Source: CAVWDI01 sp046259385
Lineage (GTDB): Bacteria > Chloroflexota > Anaerolineae > Anaerolineales > UBA4823
DNA: 64,000 bases
NCBI GenBank assembly: GCA_046259385.1
Contig: JBJYWI010000013.1
Span: 15,491-79,490, forward strand
Direction: 5' to 3'
Both the position numbers and the translations under genes were made by a program. Under the pieces are notes generated by a model that saw only the letters and a program-made list of their open reading frames with translations, ran no database searches and was not told the DNA's origin. Positions within the stretch are counted from its first letter, which is position 1. Every line of letters begins with the position of its first letter. Shown in pieces: positions 26,307 to 35,350 of the stretch.

Positions 26307-26343
26307 AACCCGGCTCAATCAATTTCTTCTCTTGAGCCGGGTT
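26307..26343 (-). terminator. Hairpin terminator after the 76-residue membrane protein gene
   Basis: Perfect 12-base inverted repeat (arms 26307-26318 and 26332-26343), 13-base loop. On the minus strand it is followed by TTTGTGTTT, a weak U-tract, 28 bases after the stop at 26371. Confidence 0.7.
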
Positions 26344-26370
26344 GGTCTTATTAGCTAACCTGATTTTAAG

Positions 26371-26601
26371 TTAGAACAGCGGGTTTAAATAATTAAAATA
26401 CACAGACAATCCTAAGAGAACGACAAAGAAGGTGCCCGCCAGGATCCCGATTCTTTTGAGGTCCTTGATCGTGTCAGAGTAATCCGGGTTGAACTCAGAT
26501 TCGTTTTTTCTGGTTTTTGCCTCTCTTGACACTGCCGCTCCCTCAGAGCGGCTGGTCGACCGGCTTCTTCGTGTTTGCCTTTTTCTTGTCTTTTTGCTCA
26601 T
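26371..26601 (-). CDS. Small single-helix membrane protein with basic N-terminus
   Basis: 76 residues. The first half is very rich in Lys, Arg and Ser (a KKTRKRQTRRSRS-type stretch), and the C-terminus is one membrane helix (about 51-70). I do not recognise the family. It is followed by a hairpin terminator, which supports it being an expressed gene. Similar small tail-anchored proteins occur next to ribosome- or cell-division-related genes, but no function can be assigned. Confidence 0.55.
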   Translation of the reverse strand: MSKKTRKRQTRRSRSTSRSEGAAVSREAKTRKNESEFNPDYSDTIKDLKRIGILAGTFFVVLLGLSVYFNYLNPLF

Positions 26602-26720
26602 TTTTTGTTCCTCATATCTGGTCTGGCAGCGGATCCAACTGTTTACAACGGGCTGGATTATACCTCAAATCAAAACCTTTCTGCAAAAATAGTAAACCCC
26701 AGGGAGGGCATTCCGTCTCT

Positions 26721-27209
26721 TCATAATTCTTTCGGGCGGTAGATGCGCACAAGTTCGCCGCGTGTCTCGGACGACAGTTCTCTCCAGCTTGTGATCGGCA
26801 GCGAGATGACCGCTAATGCTGCTGTTGGCATCCGCTCAAATTCATCCGTCAACATTTCCAGCAAATCCTCAAGCCCTGGATTGTGGCCCACAACCATCAC
26901 TCGTTCGTATTGATCCGGCAGGACATTCAGGGTTTCAATATAAGCGTCCGGCCAGGCTGCATACAAATCTCTCTCATACACGATTTCACAATCAAAACCT
27001 GCCTCTTCGACTAGCAATTCTGTGGTTTTGCATGCTCGCTTTGCGGAAGAGGATATTATAAGATCCGGAAAAAGTTCTTCTTTGACCATCAATTCTCCCA
27101 TGCGCGGAGCGTCTCGTTTACCGCGTTTTTGCAACGGTCGATCATGGTCAGGTATCCCGCTATCCTTCCAGCTCGATTTTGCATGTCTGAGCAAAAATAA
27201 AATTTTCAT
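26721..27209 (-). CDS. sixA: SixA-like phosphohistidine phosphatase (histidine phosphatase family)
   Basis: The true start is ATG 27209 (MKILFLLRHAKSSWKD), with GAGGCGG nine bases upstream; upstream in-frame sequence lacks this motif and reads as a random extension. About 162 residues. The catalytic RHA(K) motif, the second catalytic His (VVGHNPGLED) and the SAKRACKTTELL segment match SixA, which removes phosphate from histidine-phosphorylated proteins. It begins 37 bases after the HerA-like gene and probably belongs to its operon. A general phosphoglycerate mutase-like function is less likely given the short SixA length. Confidence 0.82.
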   Translation of the reverse strand: MKILFLLRHAKSSWKDSGIPDHDRPLQKRGKRDAPRMGELMVKEELFPDLIISSSAKRACKTTELLVEEAGFDCEIVYERDLYAAWPDAYIETLNVLPDQYERVMVVGHNPGLEDLLEMLTDEFERMPTAALAVISLPITSWRELSSETRGELVRIYRPKEL

Positions 27210-27246
27210 ATCCGCCTCGTTAAACCATTTTGCTGTAGATAATCGC

Positions 27247-29748
27247 TCATTCACCCTCACCGTAACCAGGCAATGCCTCCAGTCCGCCCCCAACAGAAAC
27301 CAGATGGTAAGGTGTCCATGCAATCCCAAACATATCCAGTATGACATCTTTTTTATAAGGTGCGAACGGGATCTCTTCCACATCTTCAATAATATCCAGC
27401 CATTTTCCTTTTATCTCTTCGAGCGCCTCATCCCGTTCTTCCTTTAGCTCCTCGATATCCTTCTTAAAATCCTCAATCGCGTCACGCGATTCATCTACAT
27501 CCGCTTTGGCTTTGGCTGTCATGCGCCGTTTAGACAGGGAAGTTGACAATTGTCGCTTGCGGCCTCCAAACAGACTGATCACTGTTTCAGCATAAGTTCC
27601 GTATTCTTCCATTTTCCGGTGTGAGAGTTCCGCCTCATCCTCCTCCAGTTCCTGCTGCTCGCGCTCTATCCGGTCCATCAGCTGCTGCACTTTTTTTTCA
27701 AAGGAGGCGCTTGTCTTCTTTGCATCCGCTTCAAACAATTCCTCAGCCGCATCCTCACACATTTTTCGAAATTCCTCCTCAGACACTTCTGGTCCAGCGT
27801 ACACTTTCAGCTTGTCGTTTGCCCTTACAATCACCTCGCTGGAATGGTAAGCCCAATCCAGAAAATCGGATTTGATACTCGCCAGAATTTTTGAATCGGT
27901 CAACGGCGCTTCCAGGCTTTCAAACCTTGCATCTGGGGTTGGTTTTCGGTCCATCTTTTGTTCTTCGAAACCTGGTGTGAGGTGGTCATCCCAGCGCACG
28001 TTCCCGCGCCGGTCAGGATCGGAGACCAGAACCGCCCGGTAAACCTCGCTGTCCAAGTTGTATTTCCGGTTGCGGTAGCGGATGAATGCCTGTGCTAGAA
28101 GCGCCGGCCGGTAAATAAATCCTTTACTTTGTGCTTCTTCTGGGACCTCTTTCCCAGAAAACTTAAAAGCCTTGGACAGGGTCAGGTTATTGGGCAGGAA
28201 AAATTCATCAACTCTTGCTGGAACAGCAGGCCGGGTAAGCGAGCTGGCCAATTCTTCTTCGGGTCGTTCACGGGCTGGACGCTTAGTTTCCGCAACAGTT
28301 CTTTCTGCCTTTTTATCAGTTTCTGCTTCCTCAGAGATCAACCCGGCCGCGCCAGCTATCTCGTTCAACGCGGGTATCTGGGTGCGCGTTAATGGTCCGG
28401 TCAGATAATTCATCGCCCAACGGGTGTAGAAAATCTGCGGCTTTTTCTCGTGCACGTTCTTCACCAGAAATACGCGTTTCCCCAACGCTGAAATCAATTT
28501 ATCCAGCTCTCTTCGGTTCATGTCCCCAGCTATAACGCCCTCCAGACCGTCTAACAGGCGCTGTTTATCCTGGTCGGTCTGCAGTTTTCCTATAAACCAT
28601 GTGCCGGCGTTTGACAGCGCTTTGTAATCAATATCAACCGGGTTCTGGGTAACAAGCATCTGCCCGACTCCAAAGGCGCGCGCTTGCTTTAACATGCGCA
28701 GCATTGGCTCTTTTGAAGGGGGATTCCCAATCGGCGGTAGATAACCAAAAATCTCATCAAAGTAAACAATCGCCCGCAGGGATGTAGTTCCGCTCTGTGA
28801 ACGCATCCAGGATTCGACTGCAGAATACAACAGGGTCACAAAAAACATCCGTTCAGCGTCATTCAGGTGAGCGATATAAAAAACGCTGTGGCGCGGTTTT
28901 CCATCTGGGCTGTACAGCAGGCTGGAAACCTCCAAGGGCTGGCCTTCAATCCATGTCTGGAATGCAGGAGATGCCAGGATGTTATTGAGCAGCATAGCCA
29001 GTTCAAAGCGGTCTTTTTGAGGGAAAAATGTATCGACATCAAACACGCCCAGTTTCGAAATCGGCGGGTTTTGAGTCTGCATGATCAATTCGCCCAGATC
29101 AAGATCGTTGCCCTGGCTCCAGGCGTGTTCGAATATATTTGAAAGCAGGATATGTTCACGAGAACGAACCGGATCGATATCTTCCAGTCCAACCAGGCCA
29201 AGAAGTGCAGTGACCGTACTAGAGATCTGTTCCCGGAGCAGTTCACGGTTTTCTTCCCAGGCGATATCGGGTACCTCAAGCGAAGCCAGGATGCTGACCG
29301 GCAGCCCGCTGTCAGAGCCGGGTGTGTACACAGCAAAATTCACTGATTCCTCCAGGGCTTCGATTCGCTCCTTGCCAATACCCCATTGTGCCAGTCCATT
29401 TTGCCAAAGCGCGGAGGCATCCTGGGCGGCTTCTTCGATTGACTTTCCTTCACGGCGGGCATCATCCGGGTTAACCCAGGGTTGGAAATCCTGCGGGGCC
29501 AGGTTCGGAAAATGGAGCAAAGCGTTGGTGATATCGCCTTTTGGGTCTATCATGAGAGCGGGAATCCGCTGCAGAGCTGCTTCTTCAAGCAGGTCGATAC
29601 ACAGGCCGGTTTTTCCCGAGCCGGTCATGCCAACCACAACCCCGTGAGTTGTAAGGTCCTCGGGATCGTAAAGCAGCAACTCTTCAGTGACTTCTTTTCC
29701 CTTTAAGTCGTAGATTTTTCCAAGATAAAACTTTCCATCAGTATCCAT
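27247..29748 (-). CDS. HerA/FtsK-like DNA-pumping ATPase (DUF87 type) with coiled-coil tail
   Basis: 833 residues. Walker A is GMTGSGKTGL (about residues 40-49). A PKGD element follows in MIDPKGDITNAL. Walker B is IVYFDEIFGYLPP (about 330), then LVTQNPVDIDYKALSNAGTWF, the sensor motif typical of HerA and VirB4-like ATPases. After about residue 560 the protein changes to a linker and a long Glu/Lys-rich coiled coil (about 690-790), ending in a short hydrophobic domain. This is a hexameric motor family acting on DNA or protein substrates. No NurA nuclease, its usual partner, is nearby. Upstream of sixA in the same direction; no Shine-Dalgarno comment can be made beyond the ATG at 29748. Confidence 0.8.
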   Translation of the reverse strand: MDTDGKFYLGKIYDLKGKEVTEELLLYDPEDLTTHGVVVGMTGSGKTGLCIDLLEEAALQRIPALMIDPKGDITNALLHFPNLAPQDFQPWVNPDDARREGKSIEEAAQDASALWQNGLAQWGIGKERIEALEESVNFAVYTPGSDSGLPVSILASLEVPDIAWEENRELLREQISSTVTALLGLVGLEDIDPVRSREHILLSNIFEHAWSQGNDLDLGELIMQTQNPPISKLGVFDVDTFFPQKDRFELAMLLNNILASPAFQTWIEGQPLEVSSLLYSPDGKPRHSVFYIAHLNDAERMFFVTLLYSAVESWMRSQSGTTSLRAIVYFDEIFGYLPPIGNPPSKEPMLRMLKQARAFGVGQMLVTQNPVDIDYKALSNAGTWFIGKLQTDQDKQRLLDGLEGVIAGDMNRRELDKLISALGKRVFLVKNVHEKKPQIFYTRWAMNYLTGPLTRTQIPALNEIAGAAGLISEEAETDKKAERTVAETKRPARERPEEELASSLTRPAVPARVDEFFLPNNLTLSKAFKFSGKEVPEEAQSKGFIYRPALLAQAFIRYRNRKYNLDSEVYRAVLVSDPDRRGNVRWDDHLTPGFEEQKMDRKPTPDARFESLEAPLTDSKILASIKSDFLDWAYHSSEVIVRANDKLKVYAGPEVSEEEFRKMCEDAAEELFEADAKKTSASFEKKVQQLMDRIEREQQELEEDEAELSHRKMEEYGTYAETVISLFGGRKRQLSTSLSKRRMTAKAKADVDESRDAIEDFKKDIEELKEERDEALEEIKGKWLDIIEDVEEIPFAPYKKDVILDMFGIAWTPYHLVSVGGGLEALPGYGEGE

Positions 29749-29843
29749 TCATTTTCTCCATCAATTAATCAATAATTGCAAATTCACGAGGTGCTTCACT
29801 ATTCTACGTCGTGAAGGTCGTTTCGCCAAGCTTTTCGCATTTC

Positions 29844-29861
29844 TTGGAATATAAATTCCAA
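29844..29861. repeat. Short perfect palindrome between the HerA-like and PLD genes
   Basis: TTGGAAT and ATTCCAA arms (7 bases each) around an ATAA loop, three bases from the PLD stop codon. A further arm pair TTCACGA ... TCGTGAA lies just before it (about 29783-29816). On the minus strand no U-tract follows, so it may be a weak terminator or a protein site rather than a proven terminator. Confidence 0.4.
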
Positions 29862-29863
29862 TC

Positions 29864-30964
29864 TCAATGGGAAGCCCGTGATTTTATGAATACACGCCCA
29901 AATTCCTGTTCGTATTTTTTAGCGAAATCCTTGCTGTGAATAATTATCACGTTTTCATCATTCACAGTTTCAGCATTAACGCTGAAATTATAAGAACCGG
30001 TGATGACAATACTCTCATCTATGATGATGATTTTATGATGCATTTTATTTTCATTGCCATCCAGGCGCACATCCAGACCGGCTGAGAGCAGATTGTAGAA
30101 TTCCGTTCCGGCATTCGCCCTGGATTGACCTTCATCGAAAACGCCTCTCACCTGTACCCCATGCCGGGAGCTGGCGACCATCGCATCCGCCAGTTCATCG
30201 AGCGTAAATGAATAAGCCAGAAAGTCGATGCTTTCCCTCGCATTCTGGATCAACTGCTTGATACGGTGTGCCGGGTGGTCCTCGGGTGAAAAATAAGTCT
30301 CGACATTAACCCCGTTTACATTACTAAACTGGTTGGGAGTATTCGCCGGAGAACCCGGCCCAAAGCGGTCTTCCAGGAACATTTCCTCAAACTCCACTGT
30401 GTAATTTTCCGCGATGGGAGCGGATTTGAGGTGCAACAAGTTGTTATCATGGTAATAAGCGCCCATTACACTCAAGTTAATCGAGCCCGTCCAGACTTCC
30501 TGGCGGTCAATTACAACAAACTTATTGTGCATGCGCCCTTCTCTCCGGTCTCCTAGGACCGGGATACCCGCTTCCTTTAATTCAATAATCTCATCCACGT
30601 CCAGGTTATCGCTCTCTGTCACTACCCGTACCGGAACACCGCGCCTGTGAGTCTCTATCAATGCATCCCGGATGCTCCATAAATTCAGGAAATGCATAGC
30701 CATATCCACGCTGACACGCGCTTTCCGGATGCTTTCCGCTAGCGCTTCATCTGGACCACCACGGTAATTCGAACCTGTAGTGCTGTCTGGGTCGCTGAAA
30801 TAAACCGAAAGCCAATCCGGGGATTCCGGTTTGAGCTCAGCCATCGCTGTGGGCAGGGGTTGATCCCTGATTAACAAATTATCACAGGCAGCTGCAGTTA
30901 GCAAAACTGCTGTCAACATACCTGCGATAATTTGTTTCACAACTGCGCGTAATATTAATAGCAT
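29864..30964 (-). CDS. Secreted phospholipase D-family lipoprotein (two HKD motifs)
   Basis: About 366 residues from ATG 30964; an ATG at 31009 would overlap the upstream 76-residue ORF, and the later start sits just after its stop. The signal peptide ends in the lipobox TAAAC, so the Cys is lipidated and the enzyme is exported. Two HKD motifs are present: HNKFVVID with GSINLS, and HHKIIIID with GSYNFS. Members cut phosphodiester bonds in phospholipids or DNA. With only two domains and no additional region, it could be a nuclease or a phospholipase. Little context, but the same strand as the HerA-like gene downstream. Confidence 0.78.
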   Translation of the reverse strand: MLLILRAVVKQIIAGMLTAVLLTAAACDNLLIRDQPLPTAMAELKPESPDWLSVYFSDPDSTTGSNYRGGPDEALAESIRKARVSVDMAMHFLNLWSIRDALIETHRRGVPVRVVTESDNLDVDEIIELKEAGIPVLGDRREGRMHNKFVVIDRQEVWTGSINLSVMGAYYHDNNLLHLKSAPIAENYTVEFEEMFLEDRFGPGSPANTPNQFSNVNGVNVETYFSPEDHPAHRIKQLIQNARESIDFLAYSFTLDELADAMVASSRHGVQVRGVFDEGQSRANAGTEFYNLLSAGLDVRLDGNENKMHHKIIIIDESIVITGSYNFSVNAETVNDENVIIIHSKDFAKKYEQEFGRVFIKSRASH

Positions 30965-30968
30965 ATTT

Positions 30969-31199
30969 TTACTTAACTTCAAACTCAAGAATCCAGTCAA
31001 ACTCATCATTGAGGTAGAGGCTTACGTTATACCCGCCAATGAGGCAGAGTTTCGAGTTGCTTAACAGAAATGCCAGAATATTGTCGCCGCCTGCCAACTC
31101 GGTTTCATCGAGGAAACCATCCGGGTTCTCGCCCTCCACCTCCACCGCAGTCCATGTAGCCCTGAAAATTGTAAAATCAGAAGCTTTAACCAGATCCAC
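30969..31199 (-). CDS. Possible small protein upstream of the PLD gene
   Basis: 76 residues with ordinary composition (VKASDFTIFRATWTAVEVEG..., ending DEFDWILEFEVK). I do not recognise it. Its stop is immediately before the ATG of the PLD gene (TAA then ATG within five bases), which suggests coupling. It has no signal peptide. It could also be the remnant 3' end of a longer gene, since the region upstream (31200-31458) has no open frame that joins it. Confidence 0.4.
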   Translation of the reverse strand: MDLVKASDFTIFRATWTAVEVEGENPDGFLDETELAGGDNILAFLLSNSKLCLIGGYNVSLYLNDEFDWILEFEVK

Positions 31200-31458
31200 A
31201 ATAAATTAAAATTGCGTCCTGGGAGAAGACATTTGCCCTCGTTTCACCCTTTTCATCGCTTAAAATCCAGGCATCTTTTATGTTGGCAGTGCTCAGGCTG
31301 AACCCTCACGCAGGTGCCGCGGCTGACAGAATCAACCAGGATTTTAATACCATTAATTTGTTTTTTTACATTTTTAATCCAGTGGACTTATTAAACTGTT
31401 TTTTTTAAGCCACCAATACCTTCAGTTTGAAATATCAATTGTTCTTTTTCCAGGTACT

Positions 31459-32793
31459 TTAATCCCGTTCGCTGTCCGATAACACAAATCCAGCTGCTTT
31501 CCGCCCGATCTCAACCGCAAAGTTTGTGCCCCGATCCCAGGGATACACCTGGCTCATGCTGGCAAAATACAATCCAGGCAGCGGAGTTTTGATATCCGGG
31601 ATATTGCGCGAATGATTCAACAGCGGAACAGGTTGGGCATAGCTTGTCCGGAAAAGCCAGCTTTTTCTTATCCAATCTGGGCGAAAATCCGGGTTAAATC
31701 TTGGCAGGCTGGGTATAAACCGCTCAAGGATTCTATCCTTCTCAAGGGAAAAATATTCGTGGTCGGGTTCCAGGTAATCGCCGATGTAAACAATGTGGTC
31801 TCCACCGAAGAAGTCCGGAGAGAGGTAGTTTGTGTGTTCTACCAGGGCTAGAAATGGATACCCGGAGGACTTGGGCAGGTTGAACCAATAATAGCCCTCT
31901 TCCGAAAGACGCCGCTTGAGGGCTAGCACCACCACAACCGCGCCCATGCTTTTGAGTTCAAGCAAGCCTTCCAGGTATTCGCCAGGTAATTCCGGAGCCA
32001 TGCGCGCCAGTAGCCCGGGAGAAGTCGTTACAATGCAGGAATTGAATTGTTCTTGAACATCAGAAGTATTTAGAGTTATTCCCGCTTTAGGATGCGAATA
32101 GATCTTCTGAACAGGTTCATTAAGACGAATTTTTACGCCAAGAGATTCAAGGTGGGAGGCGAACTGGTCTGCAAATGCTTGAAATCCCCCTTTGTAAGTT
32201 CCCAGACGGGTGGTGCGCGCTTTCAGGCGGGCCCACATCCAGGCCATATTGACCTGCTTTGAGTAGTGCTCTCCGAATTTTCCCACCAGGAGCGGCTCCC
32301 AGATTAATTCATAAACACGCTTTCCAGCCCACTTCTGCATCCACTCCTCAACGGTCACCTGCTCAAGAGGTCGCCAGTTGTTTGTCAACCGCAGATAGAG
32401 TCCTACCAGCCCAAACCGGATTTTATTGATCCCCCATCCCAGGCCTGGAAATGTAATGCCTTTGATTATCGAATCAAATGGGTAGAATCTGCCCTTGTAA
32501 TAGACCACGGTATAGGGGCGCCTGAAGACAACATTTTGCGACCAACCCAGTTCATCGATCAATCCCAACATATGCCTGTCGCTGGCAAACCAGTGGTGGT
32601 AATACTTTTCTACCGACCACTCCCAGCCCGTCTCTTTGAAACCGGATGCCAGTCCACCCACCTGCTGGCTGGATTCAAAGATTGTCACATCCCAGCCCGA
32701 TTGTGCCAGATCATATGCGGCTGACAGTCCGCCAATACCCGCCCCGATGATTGCGACTCGCTTTCTGCCTTTCAATTTTCTCTCATCCGTCAA
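31459..32793 (-). CDS. FAD-dependent amine oxidase / protoporphyrinogen-oxidase-like protein
   Basis: 444 residues. The N-terminal FAD-binding motif is AIIGAGIGGLSAAYDLAQSG, with VGGLASGF, an ADQFASHLESLG stretch and a C-terminal PWDRGTNFAVEIGRKAAG that contacts FAD. Members include UDP-galactopyranose mutase, amine oxidases and carotenoid or heme oxidases. Starts at TTG 32793, which overlaps the stop of the flippase-like gene by four bases (TTGA), and GAGGAG lies eight bases upstream. Together with the flippase-like gene this suggests a lipid- or envelope-modifying pair; the substrate is unknown. Confidence 0.8.
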   Translation of the reverse strand: MTDERKLKGRKRVAIIGAGIGGLSAAYDLAQSGWDVTIFESSQQVGGLASGFKETGWEWSVEKYYHHWFASDRHMLGLIDELGWSQNVVFRRPYTVVYYKGRFYPFDSIIKGITFPGLGWGINKIRFGLVGLYLRLTNNWRPLEQVTVEEWMQKWAGKRVYELIWEPLLVGKFGEHYSKQVNMAWMWARLKARTTRLGTYKGGFQAFADQFASHLESLGVKIRLNEPVQKIYSHPKAGITLNTSDVQEQFNSCIVTTSPGLLARMAPELPGEYLEGLLELKSMGAVVVVLALKRRLSEEGYYWFNLPKSSGYPFLALVEHTNYLSPDFFGGDHIVYIGDYLEPDHEYFSLEKDRILERFIPSLPRFNPDFRPDWIRKSWLFRTSYAQPVPLLNHSRNIPDIKTPLPGLYFASMSQVYPWDRGTNFAVEIGRKAAGFVLSDSERD

Positions 32794-33809
32794 TGCGATA
32801 ACTCCTCTGCATTCTGCAAATCCTTCATCTCAGCCCACCAGTCCAGACCTTCCCTGAAGAAGAAATATGCGCCGATGGCTGTGATCGGGAACCACAACGC
32901 GGCATGCAGCACGAGCGTATATGCAGCCGCAGTGGCTCTGTCGACCCCATAGGCGACCAGCACTGCGATTCCGGGGGCATCAAAAGTGCCCACGTAACCT
33001 GGAGCAGATGGGATGGTAGTCGCCAGGTTGACGATCCCGTTCATTAACATCAATGCAAAGAAGCTCACCTCAAACGGGAAGGCGAACATCACAAACCAGT
33101 ATTTCCCTGTCTCCAGCAGCCAGATCAAGACAGATGTCAGGAACACCATTAATACATCTCGCGGCGAACGCAGGCATTCAAGTCCTTCCAGGAATCGTTC
33201 TGCCATGCCGATAACATATTCCTGGTATCGTTCAGGTATCATTCTTTCTATAACTGTACTCACCACTCTGCGACTATATTCGGGGAACATCGCGGCTGCT
33301 AGAAACAGACCCAGCGCGCCGATAAATGCAGCTGTGCCCCATAACGCTACTGTCTGGATGTCGCCCACGAAGCCTGAATCAGACGTCATCCGGGTCAGTT
33401 CAGACAGGTTCAGGAAAATGAAAGCCAGCATTACAACCCCGTCAAAGATGCGCTCAACAATAATTGTCGCCAGGGAAGCGGAGATCGGTACTTCTTCGTA
33501 ACGCTTCAGAATTACCGCCCGTAACAATTCTCCTATCCGGGCCGGGTAAATATTGTTGCCCATATAACCGATCGTTACCACTGGAAACAACTTCAATGTG
33601 GGGATATTCTTAATCGGTCTGAGTAGGTAATGCCAGCGCCAGGAACGCACCAGCACTCCCATAAAATAAACAACCACACCCGGCAGCAGCCACCAGTAAT
33701 TTGCTTGCTTGAATGCAGCACCGAGGTCTTCCAGATTCAATCCGCGTAACGCAAGATACAGGAACGCCAGGCTGACCGCAATGCCCAACCACAACTGCCA
33801 GCGTTTCAT
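32790..33809 (-). CDS. Flippase-like membrane protein (lysylphosphatidylglycerol-synthase TM family)
   Basis: About 339 residues from ATG 33809; an ATG seven residues upstream at 33830 is also possible. Eight or so membrane helices, with the family signatures LVRSWRWHYLLRP, GYMGNNIYPARIGELLRAVIL and the downstream SAPGYVGTFDAPG. Members of this family (UPF0104/AglD type) move polar lipids or carry an aminoacyl transferase partner elsewhere. It overlaps the downstream flavin oxidase by four bases and is cotranscribed with it. Confidence 0.82.
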   Translation of the reverse strand: MKRWQLWLGIAVSLAFLYLALRGLNLEDLGAAFKQANYWWLLPGVVVYFMGVLVRSWRWHYLLRPIKNIPTLKLFPVVTIGYMGNNIYPARIGELLRAVILKRYEEVPISASLATIIVERIFDGVVMLAFIFLNLSELTRMTSDSGFVGDIQTVALWGTAAFIGALGLFLAAAMFPEYSRRVVSTVIERMIPERYQEYVIGMAERFLEGLECLRSPRDVLMVFLTSVLIWLLETGKYWFVMFAFPFEVSFFALMLMNGIVNLATTIPSAPGYVGTFDAPGIAVLVAYGVDRATAAAYTLVLHAALWFPITAIGAYFFFREGLDWWAEMKDLQNAEELSH

Positions 33810-33940
33810 TGCGGCGATTCTACCACCCATGACTGAAATCCTCGCCGGTTTTTTCCCGTCCTCACATACCTCTCATTCTGTCGACAGAAAACCCCGTCCA
33901 GAGAATTCTTACCAAAGGTTCAGTTATAATTCCAGCTGCC

Positions 33941-35350
33941 ATGGGTCGTGTATGGTTTATTCCTCTGGTCATAGCGCTACTGATCGGTTTACTGGCGGGA
34001 TACTACTTCCTCAGCGCACCCCGATTATTATCCTTTGCTCCTGCCGACAAGACAACTTCAAACCCGGCTGGTACCCAGATTCACCTGACATTCTCGCGCA
34101 AAATGGACCCAGATTCTGTTTCCAGCCGTTTAAAGATCATGCCTGCCCACCCGGGTTCAATAACCTGGCAGGGAAATACCATGACTTATAGGCCCGAGCA
34201 ACACTGGAATCCCGGTCAGACCATCTCGGTTTCACTTGAAGCAGGCGCCCGTCCCGCTTCACATTTATCTGCCCCGCTTGGTGAAGGCGCTTCATGGTCA
34301 TTCTCAATCCGCCAACCTCTGGTTTCATACCTGTATCCAACAACCGGCGAAGTAAATATATATGTTATTGATCCGGCAACTTCAGCGAAGCAGCAGTTGA
34401 CAGCTGAAACAGGCGGAATCCTGGATTATGATATCGACCAGGATAGGTATGCACTATATTACAGCACTCTGGATACTGCTGGCGGCAGCTTCATTTACCG
34501 ACTGGACCTGCGCAACCAGAACCCAAATTTTCAAAACGATGAGGATGGTTTAATAACCCCCGGTTCTCCCAGCCTCATTCTGGAATGTCCCAAGTCTGCC
34601 TGCCTGGCGCCGCGCGTCTCCCCCAATGGCACCTACTTGGCATATGAAAAAACCTCTTCGGCTTTCCCGCAGGTATGGTACCTCGTTCTTGAAGATAACC
34701 GGACCGGTGACCCGCGACTGGCTGGCGAAGAAGATCACCAGACCCTCCTTCCGCAGTGGTCTCCGGAGGGTCTTCTGACTTTCTACGATAAGAACCTCTC
34801 CGCTTTCATAATTCTCGACCCTGTCACTGGGGAGAAAACTTCTTTTCCCAACCAGACCGGTGAAGCAGGGTCATGGCATCCGGATGGGTTTTACTACACC
34901 ACACCGGAAATAACCTTCGTTTCCAGCTCTACCAGGAGCAATTCTGGGCTCGAGACTTTGGCTGTCAGCCATCTTATCCGCTTCAACCTTTCCGAAAAAA
35001 GCAGTCTGAGCATCCTGCCGGACGAATATGTCGAGGATACTTACCCCGCCTATTCGCCGGATGGCGGTGCGCTTGCGTTCAGCCGCAAGTACCTGGACGA
35101 TTCAAGCTGGACCCCCGGGCGCCAGATCTGGATCCTGCCAGAAGGAGAAACCACAGCAGTCCAGTACACATTCAACCCGAATTTCCATCATTATGATTTC
35201 GCCTGGAGCCCGGACAGCAGCCGTCTGGCTTATACACGGATTGACCAGACACATCTGACTGAACCTCCAGAAATCTGGATTATGGATCCGGAAAATGGAA
35301 TATCTGAACAGCTTCTAAAAGGAGGTTTTTCCCCGGGATGGATACCCTGA
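33941..35350 (+). CDS. Membrane-anchored Ig-like plus TolB-type beta-propeller protein
   Basis: 469 residues: an N-terminal membrane helix (PLVIALLIGLLAGYYF), a bacterial Ig-like domain (LLSFAPADKTTSNPAGTQIHL..., about 30-125), then WD40-like/TolB propeller blades with repeated patterns such as YLAYEKTSSA, SWHPDGFYYT, PAYSPDGGALAFSRK and FAWSPDSSRLAYT. Probably anchored outward and binds proteins or glycans at the surface. The final 13 bases overlap the redoxin gene, and GGAGG for that gene lies within this ORF, so the two are coupled. No catalytic site is seen. Confidence 0.75.
   Translation: MGRVWFIPLVIALLIGLLAGYYFLSAPRLLSFAPADKTTSNPAGTQIHLTFSRKMDPDSVSSRLKIMPAHPGSITWQGNTMTYRPEQHWNPGQTISVSLEAGARPASHLSAPLGEGASWSFSIRQPLVSYLYPTTGEVNIYVIDPATSAKQQLTAETGGILDYDIDQDRYALYYSTLDTAGGSFIYRLDLRNQNPNFQNDEDGLITPGSPSLILECPKSACLAPRVSPNGTYLAYEKTSSAFPQVWYLVLEDNRTGDPRLAGEEDHQTLLPQWSPEGLLTFYDKNLSAFIILDPVTGEKTSFPNQTGEAGSWHPDGFYYTTPEITFVSSSTRSNSGLETLAVSHLIRFNLSEKSSLSILPDEYVEDTYPAYSPDGGALAFSRKYLDDSSWTPGRQIWILPEGETTAVQYTFNPNFHHYDFAWSPDSSRLAYTRIDQTHLTEPPEIWIMDPENGISEQLLKGGFSPGWIP

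Noticed and set aside
29081..29647. 188-codon plus-strand ORF opposite the HerA-like gene
   Set aside because: Shadow of a real gene, Ser/Arg-rich, no motif.
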